Shown here: in pieces, positions 13,103-23,159 of the stretch | Position numbering within the stretch: position 1 is the first letter of the stretch | How the letters are laid out: every line of letters starts with the position of its first letter | DNA from: Terebella lapidaria | Lineage: Eukaryota > Annelida > Polychaeta > Terebellida > Terebellidae | NCBI GenBank assembly: GCA_949152475.1 | Contig: OX424564.1 | Coordinates: 28,084,165 to 28,148,164, forward strand | Reading direction: 5' to 3' | DNA: 64,000 nucleotides | Made by a program: the position numbers and the translations under genes | The notes under the pieces: generated by a model | The model's input: only the letters and a program-made list of their open reading frames with translations | Databases searched by the model: none | What the model was told of the DNA's origin: nothing

Positions 13103-13560
13103 TGTATGTATGTATGTATGATATATGTCATGTCGAAAAAAATTATAGGTATCAATATATTACCGATGAGGAAGTATCAATATATTACGACCAGAACAAC
13201 CAGATTCAAATGACGATAATAGCAAACCTAATATACGACATTCTGGAATAGAAACAAGGTCAAACTAAACAGATTATCCAACGAGCCAGACAGTGTGTGA
13301 AAGTTAGTTGTTTCCACAACCTGATGAAAATAGTTCACAACTACCCAACAACTCACCAAAACAATTTCGAAATCCGAAACAAACCCCAATATATACAGGG
13401 AATAGATGTATACGAGAGATTTACCACGTGGACTCAGGCAATGTTCCAAACAAAAATAACTTCAATATGTTCGATAATAATGACCGTATTCTACCCTGCA
13501 CAGTGGATGACAATTTCGTTCGTCACGGGCTCTCGTGTGCATAGCGTTATCGAACAGTAT
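12180..13560 (+). repeat. Direct-repeat block, copy B
   Basis: Second copy of the block at 10630-11840, in direct orientation about 1.4 kb downstream, with identical landmark order. It also holds the module starting CCTCAAGTCAAAAATATCGG (about 12668), found again near 30.5 and 38.7 kb, whose residual frame aligns with 16696-16917. A TATG microsatellite has expanded inside it. The residual frame ending in YTVTIFLK at about 12588 matches the frame end of copy A. Confidence 0.6.
13073..13120. repeat. (TATG)12 microsatellite
   Basis: Twelve uninterrupted TATG units. The equivalent place in copy A (about 11318-11332) has only a short imperfect form, so the expansion came after the block duplication. 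Confidence 0.9.
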
Positions 13561-13799
13561 CGACGTACCATTGTTTCTTTCTTTTGTTTGTGTACGGTGA
13601 AGCTCGTCTTTGGTTCCTCTTTAAAATCGTCGCATTCAACTGCAAATCAATAGATCCCACTATAAGGCATTGGAGTTTACAATCAATAGTGTTCATGGTC
13701 ATAAAATTAGGTGAAGATCGGTATATGTAACATATGTTCAGTGTTTTTGATTTCATAGCGCTGATATATCATTTGTCATTCCAATGCAGACAAATAACA

Positions 13800-14060
13800 A
13801 GCGCCTCATATTCAACTAAGGAAGTAGATTGGTAATTTTCGGTTAGAGAACATGGGAGAGACGCGGTCTCAGGTGTTCACATAAAGGTCAGAATATCCTG
13901 AAATGTAATACAATGCACAATATCGTATCGTCTCCCCATGGAGAGATCACAATAGACACTTTGATACAGTAAACTGACAAAGTCGGACGGATTATACCAT
14001 GGTGAAGTTGAGCTGTTATAATGAGGCATCAACGTCCCTGGTTAATGAACTTTAACCACT
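13800..14060 (+). repeat. Dispersed direct-repeat module
   Basis: The module carries a GCGGTCTCAG / AAAGGTCAGAATATCCT landmark followed by a CCCCATGGAGAGATCACAAT-like stretch and an ACATTCAAxCACTCATAT-like end. It recurs in direct orientation at about 17275-17440, 20980-21180 and 34390-34600. No frame is preserved clearly enough to call. Confidence 0.55.
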
Positions 14061-14279
14061 CATATGAAGTATTTCCAGCGCAGGTGTTTCAAATACAGGC
14101 TCTTGTAGTTAATGTCTCGATAATATCAAATGTGTCAGGACTTGTATCAAGCAGTTATACTAAGTGATTATATGACCCATTATTTGAATACAACTCAAAA
14201 TCATTTGGATTTTGATTACATGTAATTGTTAATGTTTCAAATATATACTAATGTCCACATCAAATAAATAGAATTGGAT

Positions 14280-14890
14280 CACCTCGTGGGTCAGGGTCAA
14301 GATGTTGACCCAGCCATTCCGGCACTTGGGGAGAGACACGCTCGTTGTGATAAAAAGCTGCTGCACAGACTGTAGTAGGTAAAGTTTTGGGATCCACGAA
14401 TGGTTTTCCTGTAAAACGTTCATGAATCTGACTTCATTCAAGGACAATTCAATGTTGGCTTAGAAAAACTCACACAGGAAGCGAAAACCTGCCCATATAA
14501 CCAGCTCGAGAGATGCATTGTCGCCCGTGAAGATCATGATATTACCTGGTTGTTACTGAAAAGCTTGATTGTGGTCGGTGTAGAAGAACGAACATGAAGA
14601 TTGTGTGTCATATTGCAAGGGTTTCATAAGTGATTGAGTGTTCTGGATGACCCAGCAGTGCCTGTCAATCATTGTCGTCCACTTTGTCTCTTTTTTCTGA
14701 CACACCTATCTTTGCTGCTGTTGTGACGCATGATGAAGTAGTAAAATGATCACTTCAGTATCAACTGCGATCACTCTGTTTCTGACAACTGGATAGACAG
14801 TGGTGGCAATAGTAATATCTGCAGCGGCTTTCATGACTCTGACCTCGGTCTGTGGATATAGGTTACCTGATACGTAAGTTATAACCCAAC
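14280..14890 (+). pseudogene. Second copy of decayed coding fragment
   Basis: Homologous to 11850-12170. The plus-strand translation keeps AIPALGERHARCDKKLLHRL at its start and, near 14490-14590, an open stretch that begins CPYNQLERCIVAREDHDITW, with stops and a frame change between. Past 14740 is a hydrophobic stretch with AAAFMTLTSV. No family is recognised. The paired decay argues for tandemly duplicated gene pieces rather than a live gene. Confidence 0.4.
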
Positions 14891-15034
14891 CGAACCGCGG
14901 ATAAACTGAACGTTTAATTGTATACAATTATAGTGTGTGAAATGCAGAATTACCAGATTGTGTTAACATTTATTTCATAACATTACGTTTACAACGTCTA
15001 GTTCGTACAGTGTGATGCTGCAATACCAACATTA

Positions 15035-15175
15035 TACCAACTCATTCGGTTTGCAGAATCGAGTAGCACAATTTATCAATTGTAATTGTTTGTTCAAATT
15101 CAAATACCAACTCATTCGTTTTGCAGAATCGAGTCACACAAATTATCAATAGTTAGTGTTTGTTTATATTCGGTC
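15035..15175. repeat. Short tandem duplication (~70 bp unit)
   Basis: Two adjacent units begin TACCAACTCATTCG (15035 and 15105), each followed by TTTGCAGAATCGAGT and an ATTATCAAT-like end. Each carries a TTTGCAG that would serve as a splice acceptor. Confidence 0.75.
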
Positions 15176-15493
15176 CAGGAATATAATACCAGAATTTACC
15201 AACTTGAAATGCAAAATGTAGTGATCGTGGTGAAAATCTTTTCTGGTGTGAATGGCAGTCTAGCTTTTGTATTGATATTCAATTATGATACAACCTGTAC
15301 TGATTTCCATGACGAACATGGTGTCCTGAATAATTATTACTTTTCTACCAATATATCAGGAGCAAGCCCCCAGTTTCTCTTCACTTTTGCACCTTTTGCA
15401 ACTGACCGACGAGTCGACCCATCTGAACTGACGCGTTTGAGCGGAATATCAAAATCCAATAAACAACTGTCAAGTTCCAGCACTGTCGTTCTT
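15086..15493 (+). CDS. Open exon-like frame, unknown extracellular-type protein
   Basis: A 136-codon plus-strand frame, one of the longest outside the retrotransposon. The part from about residue 47 (VVIVVKIFSGVNGSLAF...) looks like alternating beta-strand sequence. The FATDRRVDPSELTRLSGISKS part (residues about 101-121) has a counterpart near 22600-22680 (FATD...NPSE...ISKS) and a weaker one near 63.45 kb. A preserved protein pattern in separate copies supports past coding. The start is uncertain: the ATG at 15086 lies within the small tandem duplication and an upstream TTTGCAG could be the acceptor. No known domain was identified. Confidence 0.35.
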
Positions 15494-15539
15494 TAATATA
15501 CATATATACGTGGACATTTCTCAAGGTGAACCCATCGAC

Positions 15540-15830
15540 TTCTCTACAGTTAGTGACAGGAACAATCCTGATCCAATAAAAAGGACATGAATACAATCAG
15601 CTCCATGATAAATGGATCACCAACGCCCCACGTATGAGATTTGTATTGACGATCAGAAATGTGGGTCACTCCCCGCATATATTCTGGCCAGTCACCGATC
15701 GCAGCCTGGGCGCAAAGTCACACTCCACTACTATCTCACGTCGATGTCCTACTTTTTCCTGTCACGATTGAAGATGCCCGTAATGAACACATACACATAT
15801 TTGAGTAATAAATACGTTAATACAGAGTAA
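15540..15830 (+). pseudogene. Decayed copy of the 'MRFV-TN' module
   Basis: A landmark stretch (AACAATCCTGATCCAATA, GAATACAATC, then ATGAGATTTGTATTGACG) recurs in direct orientation at about 22290-22400, 22755-22860, 41780-41890, 52905-53000 and, weakly, 63590-63690. Translated, each gives (M/I)R(F/C)V(L/F), then a few residues, then an N(V/I)G- or TN-containing turn. Here it reads MRFVLTIRNVGHSP from 15643. Stops follow. The family is not recognised. Confidence 0.4.
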
Positions 15831-16695
15831 CTAGACATATATGACTACAAAAACGTTCATTTCTATTTTCATTGTATATCCCTTTGGTTTATTATCAAGG
15901 ATTTGATGCACCTCTATAATCAAAACAACACTTGAATACATTGAGCACAGAGGAAAACTGAACCGTTCAGTTCGAATTACTGCTTTGTTGATTACTTTCA
16001 AAATCATAATTTCCACTGCTATTACGTCTGTTTATATACAGACGTGGAGAAGACCCCTTATGTGTATTTCAGATTGATCGACTGATAATTATCATTATGT
16101 TCTTCGATTACACTATATTAAACACTGTGATTAAATTGCGCATATATACCTGGAGTCATGGAACAGCAGTCTAACAAACCCGTTAAGTAAAGCTAGAAGG
16201 TTATATTTCGTGTCGCGAACACATACTCGGTTCAATCGTGATTTTTTCTGGGTTTGCCTTGAGTTGGTCCAAACTTTAGAAGCCCGGAAATAATACTCCT
16301 AGCTATATATCATCACATGGAATATGTTTGAAACAGAACATATTTCATGGAATTTTTACCCCTAAAATATTCAAATGACCGACTGACTACTTTCCTGCAC
16401 CATGGCTTCAGTACCCCCAAGTTACAATTGCTGAGAGAAGGTAAAAAGACAGACGGGCATTAAATACGAGTAAAATAACAGTGGCTTTTAACGATATCCG
16501 TCATGTCTCCACTCAACACAGTGAGATGAACGGACTGCGAAGTTTTCTAATGGGAAATACCTATCAGTAGATACAACTTATAGAAACGATACACGGTAAT
16601 CACGTATTTATGTGGGGAATCTATTGGTACCATTTGAAGTGGCAATAAGTAGGTATGACTGCTGGACATTAGGGTTATTCATGTATATATAAGAA

Positions 16696-16917
16696 ATGGG
16701 TACCACCTTCCACGTCGAGAGTAATGATGAGTCAATTGGTACTTCAGCCGAAGGAATGCCATCTGGACACGACATAATCAGGCGATTCACCGAAGACCTC
16801 AAAATCTACGTACGATCGAACTGGTACTCACAGTATCCCCTTCAGGTTCCAGTTGGGCCATGCAACAGCCGTCCTGAAGCACCACGATTCTATGCCATCA
16901 CATTAGCACAAAGATGA
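16696..16917 (+). CDS. Exon-like frame of the 'ESIGTS' module
   Basis: A 73-codon open frame with ESIGTSAEGMPSGHDIIRRF near its start. Homologous frames are at about 30515-30640 (GSIGSSIERKPSGHITISRF), 38725-38830 (ESIGTSMEEKTSGHVTISRF) and, broken, 12655-12900. Differences are scattered and often keep residue type, which is typical of once-coding sequence. All four lie in direct orientation. No domain was recognised and the reading is one exon of a duplicated gene. The ATG may be internal. Confidence 0.4.
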   Translation: MGTTFHVESNDESIGTSAEGMPSGHDIIRRFTEDLKIYVRSNWYSQYPLQVPVGPCNSRPEAPRFYAITLAQR

Positions 16918-17239
16918 AACAAAATGACGATTTGGGATCTCACTGTTCACCATGTTTTGATACGTTTGTGAAGTCGAGGACACACCTACCGTATTTTCTC
17001 ATTGAATGAAGTCCTAAAACATCAGAGGACATCATTGCAAGGGAAGTTACCCAATGCAACCAGCCTGATATGTGCATGCATTTCGTAACTGACTGACATA
17101 AGTGTCGAGATTAGTATCCGGAATATTCGTGTATGAAATTCGGTGTATGTAATATAAGAACTGCATACAATATGAATGCAAATGGATGCCTAAAATACAG
17201 TATTTTACGTTTTACAGCACTGCCATATAATATGATAGC

Positions 17240-17450
17240 TCTCTACAGAATAACAACAGCCCCATAGTCAACCAGGGAAACATACTCGTAAGTTTAGGTA
17301 CAGGTAGAGGCGCGGCCTCAGGCGTCCTCCGAAAGGTCAAAATATGTTCAAGAGCGAAAGTACACCCGTTGTCCGTATACACTAAACCGGCTAAGAACGT
17401 CGGCTAATAACCTAGTGAAGTTGAGACGTTGTACTTATGCATCAGGGTTT
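17240..17450 (+). repeat. Dispersed direct-repeat module, further copy
   Basis: This copy shares ATAACAACAGCCCCATAGTC, GGCGCGGCCTCAGG and CGAAAGGTCAAAATATGTTC landmarks with the modules near 13.85, 20.98 and 34.39 kb. Confidence 0.5.
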
Positions 17451-17746
17451 GAATAATACCTGTATGTCCCATTTCGACTTCCAATGCAAGCATGTTATGT
17501 GGTATTTCATTTTTCAAATATTTTCTTCCATTTCTGAATAAACCAAGTCAGTTCAAATTGACGGAATCAATATATTGCGTTCGAACCGGACACCAACATA
17601 CATTGTTAATGCTGTCAGTAATCCCGGCCCCAGCTAGTATATTACAACCCTTATGATAAGGTTCCACACAGGTACACCTAGTGAAATTTTCAGGGTTGTC
17701 ACTTTACACATGCCGAGTGCACCGAACTTCTGAAATATGGCATATC

Positions 17747-18335
17747 AGGGCTAAAAAAAATAATTTTCTGTTTCTCGTCCCCGCCCGCCTGTGTTCAAAA
17801 GCAGCCTCCCGGATTGTGTTCCCGCCCCTATTTTGAGGATAGTGAATGATCGAGACACCAATTTACAACATGCAACTTAGGTTTATATTTAACTTACCAC
17901 CTTGTTTTCACTCTCCGCCAACAGAGACGCTACCAGTTTTCAAAAACAGTTATTCCATGTGGTTACATGTGTGTAATAATACATAGAAAATTGTGATCAC
18001 GAATTGATTTACTATATTTCCTCATGTATACTTCAATAGATGTATTAAATGATAGAACGGATTTCCACAATTATTCATCATTGAAACAACATATTATCAA
18101 CTGACGGTTTTTGATAATAATACTTGAATGTCTTTGTGCGTGAGTGTTTTTTTTTTAAATTTCATAAGTGTGAAATGTGGCCCAGCCAAAAATAAAAAAT
18201 AAAAAGTGCATCCCTACCCAATTTTCTCATGAGCTGAGGATGGTATTTTTGGCAAAATAAAAAATAAAAAGTCCATCCCTACCCAGTTTTGAAAAAATTG
18301 GAGGACGAGAAACAGAAAATTAATTTTTTAGGCCT
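17747..18335. mobile_element. Non-autonomous element with ~30-bp inverted ends
   Basis: The left end (GGGCTAAAAAAAATAATTTT, then CTGTTTCTCGTCC) is matched by the reverse complement of the right end (GGACGAGAAACAGAAAATTA, then ATTTTTTAGGCC). The interior is non-coding and holds a 67-bp tandem duplication with AAAATAAAAAATAAAAAGT plus CATCCCTACCCA (18186 and 18253). No transposase is present. The target duplication is unclear, so the superfamily is not assigned. Confidence 0.55.
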
Positions 18336-18434
18336 AACTTTCAAATTTAAGGCTGTAGGATTTATAGACATGTAAGCATTACGAGCGGCAAGGAAAATAC
18401 ATTTGAACATTGACTGGTGCGAAAAAGATGCAAC

Positions 18435-18800
18435 AATTACGTTGATACAATTTGCACCATCCAACATGCGATGAATTGAGACATGCGTGCGATTGCGTTC
18501 TGCTTTCTGCGAATACATCTTTAGCTCGCGGGCAATTACGGTGCATGATATTTCGCATGGATTGTTTTACACTTTTCGAAAAGACACTTCCATGCACGTG
18601 TGAAAATATGATGTTTGTTGGTTTCAGTTTCTCTTAGCTGGCTTCCACGTCGGGAAGAATAAACACCTAATTTTTGTTTCATGGGGAATAGTGGACTAGT
18701 AACACCATGCAGTCATTCTCCGTTTGAATGCTGAATATATTGTTACCATTTCGTTGTGTGTTCAGTAGTAGTTAAAATGAACCCAAATATTCTGTTTTCG
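18435..18800 (+). repeat. Partial further copy of block A/B
   Basis: It shares GATACAATTTGCACCATC, a mutated GTGTGAAAATATGAT, a GGCTTCCACG motif and a terminal TATTGTTACCATTTC with 10630-11190 and 12190-12600. The last part is followed by a foldback array. Confidence 0.5.
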
Positions 18801-18853
18801 AGGGCTGGAGAATAGTGTTGTATATTGAATTGGCATCAACCTCAATTATACGG

Positions 18854-19148
18854 AAGTGTATTGCTATCAAGTGTGTTAAAAATTCGTATCTTGTACGTAC
18901 GACTTACTAACTTATATATGTTTTACTTATCAACTCATATATGGCTTATAAACTCGTACGTACGAGTTAATAAGTCGTACGTACGACTTACTAAATCGTA
19001 CATACGAATTATTAACAAGTACGTACGAGTTAGTAAATCATACTTATGAGATACTAAGTCATACGTTCGCGTTAATAAGTCGTACATTCGAGTTAATAAG
19101 TTGTACGTACGAGATACATTTTCTTACACATTTGATAGCAATACGCTT
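18854..19148. mobile_element. Foldback element built of ACGTACGT palindromes
   Basis: The outer arms (AAGTGTATTGCTATCAAGTG and the reverse complement of ATTTGATAGCAATACGCTT) form an inverted repeat of about 50 bp including the following TATCTNGTACGTAC stretch. Between them are about ten units of roughly 22 bp, each centred on a palindrome such as AGTCGTACGTACGACT with a TAATA/TACTA spacer. Open frames through it (repeated SYVRL/N-like peptides) result from the repeat period and are not a gene. Confidence 0.7.
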
Positions 19149-19330
19149 CACTACGAAAGCGTATTGCTACCGTATTGCTAAATTTTCTTATCTCGTACGT
19201 ATGAGTTATATCTCATACATACGAATTAGCATCTCGTGCGTAGGACTTAGTATCTCGTACGTATGGCTTATTAACGCCTACATATGGCTTATCAACTCGT
19301 ATGTTCGACGTATTAACTCATATGTATGAC
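19149..19330. repeat. Second, partial ACGTACGT palindrome array
   Basis: It starts with a hairpin (AAAGCGTATTGCTA repeated) and continues with eight or so degenerate units (TCTCGTACGTATGAG type). It lacks a matching right arm, so it is a truncated or nested copy of the element to its left. Confidence 0.55.
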
Positions 19331-19730
19331 TACTATTGTGATGACCTTGAATTTGACCTTTGACCTCATTTTCAAGATCAGAGCACAAAATGGTTAGTAT
19401 CTCGCTTATTGTCGACTTTACACCTTATGAATCAATTGTGAACATATAGGAAATATGATATATACTGAATATTCTCCTGACCTTGAATTTGACCTTTGAT
19501 CTTATTTCCAAGGTCAGAGTAGGACAGAGCACAAAATGGTTAATATCTCGCTTATTATCGACTTTACACCTTATGAATCAATTGTGAACATATAGGAAAT
19601 GATATATATTGAATATTTTTATGATTTTGAACTCGACCTTTGACCTTATTTCCAAGGTCAGAGTAGGAAATGGCAAATATCTCGTTTATTATCTAATTTA
19701 CAACTTGAGAATTGATTTTAATATCTAAAA
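19331..19730. repeat. Three tandem ~145-bp units with TGACCTTTGACCT motif
   Basis: Each unit carries GACCTTGAATTTGACCTTTG (or a variant), AAGGTCAGAG, CACAAAATGGTTA, ATCTCGCTTATT and CTATATGT-type ends. The first unit contains a perfect TGACCT-T-TGACCT (19354-19366), which is a DR1 nuclear-receptor site on the minus strand. A related unit lies inverted at 34735-34880. Many invertebrate repeats carry such AGGTCA pairs, and function here is not shown. Confidence 0.65.
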
Positions 19731-20439
19731 TATAAAACATATATTCTATGGTAACCTTCCTTAGCCTTTAGGCTATTTTTTTTTGTTTTTTCACATATAA
19801 CATTAACTTCGAAGGCAGGATTCTATGTTTGACTACAATAAAACATTGGGGGTTATGTTCATCTCAATATATCAGTCAAGTGTTATAAATGAATAGATGT
19901 CTGCATACAGTAAGACAACAAGTCGTAATTTCGTTGTGTGATTGAGAATCTAATTGTGGTACATGCACTAGACTTTTTCATCATGTCGTACAACAAAGTG
20001 ATAGCACTAATAAAGTGGTTCAAGGAACATAGTCTCAAGCCCCTCAAGGAAGATATGTCGGTCACGCAATCAATGGTGCATGCATTATGATTGTCATTCG
20101 ATGACACCCAGAACATGGTTACCTTTCTGGTTAACTTTGTTCAAAGTTCATGTCAATACGAACGACTTGGTATAATTTCCTGGTCGTGTTCCTGGCTTGA
20201 AGCGCTCCGGTATTAAGCTGTTGGCTTCTGAAAATGAAAAAAAAAGATCTTGGGGAAGTACAAGTACAATCTATCAAGGCACTATTCGCTAAAGTAGTAC
20301 ATCACAAGATAGAGGAATCTGTCTGTCACAAAGTTAAGGGTCATTTTTAATACACATCAAATCCTAGTGACACAACTAATTAATATTGTTGCTTAATTGC
20401 AGAGAATGACTGTTTTATAGTTTGCTTTCGTGAATATTA

Positions 20440-21240
20440 ACGCAAAACTTCACTACATTACATCCTGAGTCGTGCAATGGGTTATAAATCCATGGAAGAT
20501 ACACGGCTCGTGAAGCCAAACAAGGTGTCAAATGAAAAAAATAACCTGATCGATGTGCTCGACAATAATGACCGTAATTTGTTCACATTGCATAGTAAAG
20601 CACAATTTCGTTTAGTAACAATCCTCAGGTAAACCTGCTCTCAAGTGCATAGCTATCGAATATATCCAAGTACCACTGGCTCTTTGTGCTTTTGCTATTT
20701 TTATCTATTTTGGGGGTGTTTTTTGGCATAATCTCAGTGCGGCAGTCCAACAATCTACATGCAATAAAGTGTCTGTTTTGACCTAGTATTACTCATGTTC
20801 TTAAATGAAAATCTTAAAAGCATAAGATATATATCAACACAAACTATACAAAACAGTAGAACACAATGAAAGACTCGCAACTTTCCGTTCTACATGTTGA
20901 CAAACCATCTTTCAGAAAACAGCAACTTAATATTCATCTATCAAAAAGATACTGGTAATTCTAAGTACGAATACGTAGGCGGAAGATAGCCTCGGGTGGC
21001 CACCGAAAGGTCGGAATATCCTCAAGATAAGATACCTGGTGTCAGTATACGTCCCCACGGGGATATCACAATACACAAGACAGTGTTATAGAGTAAATGA
21101 ACGTGGCGGGTCCAATGATGCTTTGACGTTGCTTGAGCAGGTGTATTTAAGCATCAACATGACATTCAAGCACTCATATTAAGGCAGTCACGTGATGATA
21201 CGGTGTGATTGAAGGGACAAACAAATATGCTCATTTTGTT
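20440..21240 (+). repeat. Direct-repeat block, paired with 33780-34690
   Basis: Shared landmarks in order are CATTACATCCTG(A/C)GTCG, AAAGCACAATTTC, AACAATACAAAACAGTAGAACACAA-like, AGGTCG(G)AATNATCCTCAAGA, CCCCACGGGGATATCA and GAGCAGGTGTA. Both copies run into an acceptor-like sequence ending ATCACAG followed by a GAACAAGTCGGCA segment. This is a duplicated intron-exon border. Confidence 0.65.
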
Positions 21241-21261
21241 TACTTTTATCAAACATCACAG

Positions 21262-21443
21262 TGAACAAGTCGGCAGGAAAGGGGTTTATCACACGAGATA
21301 ATGAGTGTATATTTGTTTGTCAGCCCTATTGCAATCACAACCCCTCCATTCTACGAGTTGGCAGTGGTAGTGATGTTACAGTGTCATGGGATTTTTCTGT
21401 AATTTCTCAATCATATACGTTTTATGGGGAAACCAAATACAAA
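21262..21443 (+). CDS. Putative exon, Ig-like beta-strand sequence
   Basis: A pyrimidine-rich tract ending ATCACAG lies at 21235-21261 and the open frame starts after it. Residues include NKSAGKGFITRDNECIFVCQ, a two-Cys segment, and VGSGSDVTVSWDFSVISQS. A possible donor (AAAA|GTATGC) ends it near 21443. The VTVSWDF stretch resembles an extracellular beta-sandwich strand, but no domain can be named. The copy at 34690 keeps the acceptor and GGAACAAGTCGGCA, then diverges. It may be an exon of a decayed tandem gene. Confidence 0.35.
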
Positions 21444-21469
21444 AGTATGCACATATTATTTTGTACACT

Positions 21470-21700
21470 GATTTATGTAATTTCCCCTCAAATTATGATT
21501 ATGTTAGGAGAAACGTAAACTCGATTTTTATTAATGCACTACTGATAACAACAGTGTATGCGTTTCAAACGATGTTTCATTGATTTGTGTAATTTCCACT
21601 CAAATTATAATTATTTTAGGAGTACTGTAAACTCAATGTTTCTCAATGCACTGCTAATAAGAACGGTGTATTCGTTTCAGACACCCTTGAACCGAACGGT
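21470..21700. repeat. Tandem duplication, ~112-bp unit
   Basis: GTAATTTCC(C/A)CTCAAATTAT begins both units (21477 and 21589). AGGAG, GTAAACTC, TTAATGCACT/TCAATGCACT and a GCGTTTCA/TCGTTTCA end recur in order. Confidence 0.7.
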
Positions 21701-22277
21701 AATAAGAGACTGGTAACTAGAGAGGTTCTGGGGGTGAGGATTAATGTACTGAGTAATACCACACCATTGGAATAAACGCGGGATTCAATCATACATGTAC
21801 TCACGGTTTTCCCATCCAATGAAAAACCCAAACAGTATCTTATATCAAACAAATCAAATGATTGCTATTGGTTTTTAAGTTGTTTTTTAGCATAGACTCA
21901 TGTTATACGTATTTGTGCACATTACGTTACTGGTTGTACTGGTTGACAACGCGAATTATAGTTTGAAAGCCAAATATCGATTCTAAACTATAGCCTAGTT
22001 GCAGATAGTGCACTCAATAACCTTATTTTTAGAGTGTTTTTATAATTGAAGGTCGTTAGCATTTGTCGCCAGTTGATGAATAATCATAAATTGAATTTAA
22101 TATTACTTAAATACCTTCAGTCTCTTGAACGTCAAAGTGAAGTTGTTTCCTAGTGTGAAGTCAACAGTTTTTTTGTTTTCGTATTTCACTATGATACAAC
22201 GTTCATTGGTTTGAAACAAACATTATAACCTTGAATTTCAAATTGGCCAATAAATCAGAATCAATTTCTCAGGCCCT

Positions 22278-22472
22278 TTGCACCCTTGCACCCCAGGAAC
22301 AATCCTATTCCAAGTACAGGAATACAATCAGCCCCATGGTGACTGCATCACCAACGCCCAACCTATAAGATTTGTATTGACGGCCACAAACGTTACTCCT
22401 CCTAATGATTCTCGAAAGATATGTCCAGGTAAGTCCTGCCCGCTGCTCAGGGTCCAGCATCCAAAACTCTAA
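22278..22472 (+). pseudogene. 'MRFV-TN' module, longest-open copy
   Basis: This 64-codon plus-strand frame contains EYNQPHGDCITNAQPIRFVL and TATNVTPPND and then ends. It aligns with frames near 15643, 22770, 41850 and 52940 (EYNxLxDxWIT then MRFV or IRCV). No stop interrupts it, but its ends are not splice-like. It was probably an exon once. Family unknown. Confidence 0.4.
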
Positions 22473-22589
22473 TAGACGTGGAATCAATACCCAGTATCAA
22501 GTATTCCGAGCAAACAAAACAGGGTCCGTTATAATTGATTCTTGCAAGAATTTGCTACAATAAATGTTGTACAATAAAATCTTCTGTTC

Positions 22590-23030
22590 ACCCTTGGACT
22601 TGGTGTATTTCATTTTGCAACAGACGTGTCTAACCCATCTGAAATGGAAATGAGAGAAATATCAAAATCAGTGAACAGCTGTCAATATCTCGCACTGCCT
22701 TCATCCCTCAATATATATTTGGATATTGCTAATGGTGAACAAATGAGGAAGTGACACGAACAATCCTGATGCAATGAAGAGGACGTGAATACAATCAACT
22801 TGATGATGAATAAATCACCATCGCCCCAAACATAAGGTGTGTACTGACGGTCAAAAATATTGGTCACTCCCCCATTACCCGATGGACACCGGTCGACTGC
22901 AATTGGGATGTTCAAGGGCCCTTCAAATTGAGTGACTAGGTAATTGGACATAATTCTAACACATATGTGCTTAATCCATTTGCTGATCTCCAGTGTCATG
23001 ATCGGCCATCCACGCATTAAAAGTATGTTA
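22590..23030 (+). pseudogene. Two adjacent decayed exon-like modules
   Basis: At 22600-22680 a frame reads HFATDVSNPSEMEMREISKS, matching 15.4 kb. At 22770-23020 a frame carries REYNQLDDE, stop, ITIAPNIRCVLTVKNIGHSP, then PVDCNWDVQGPFKLSD, stop. The same two modules in the same order are seen at 15.4-15.7 and, more weakly, 52.8-53.1 and 63.4-63.7 kb. The conserved order of protein-like modules is the main evidence for a duplicated gene. Confidence 0.45.
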
Positions 23031-23159
23031 ATACTCAAAAAACCGTGTAGGTTTGTATATTCCATGTGCTACTATTGGCATTCTCAATTTAGGGTTCTCT
23101 ATTTCAAAGCGAGGTGTTTATTTTATGGTCAGAGGGAAACACAATACTGACGAGTCTGT

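Noticed and set aside
13031..13213. Frame with a CMYVCMYV repeat
   Set aside because: Translation of the TATG microsatellite.
18825..19329. Frames with repeated SYVRL/NSYV peptides as a protein gene
   Set aside because: They track the 22-bp palindromic unit of the array and continue into non-coding sequence.
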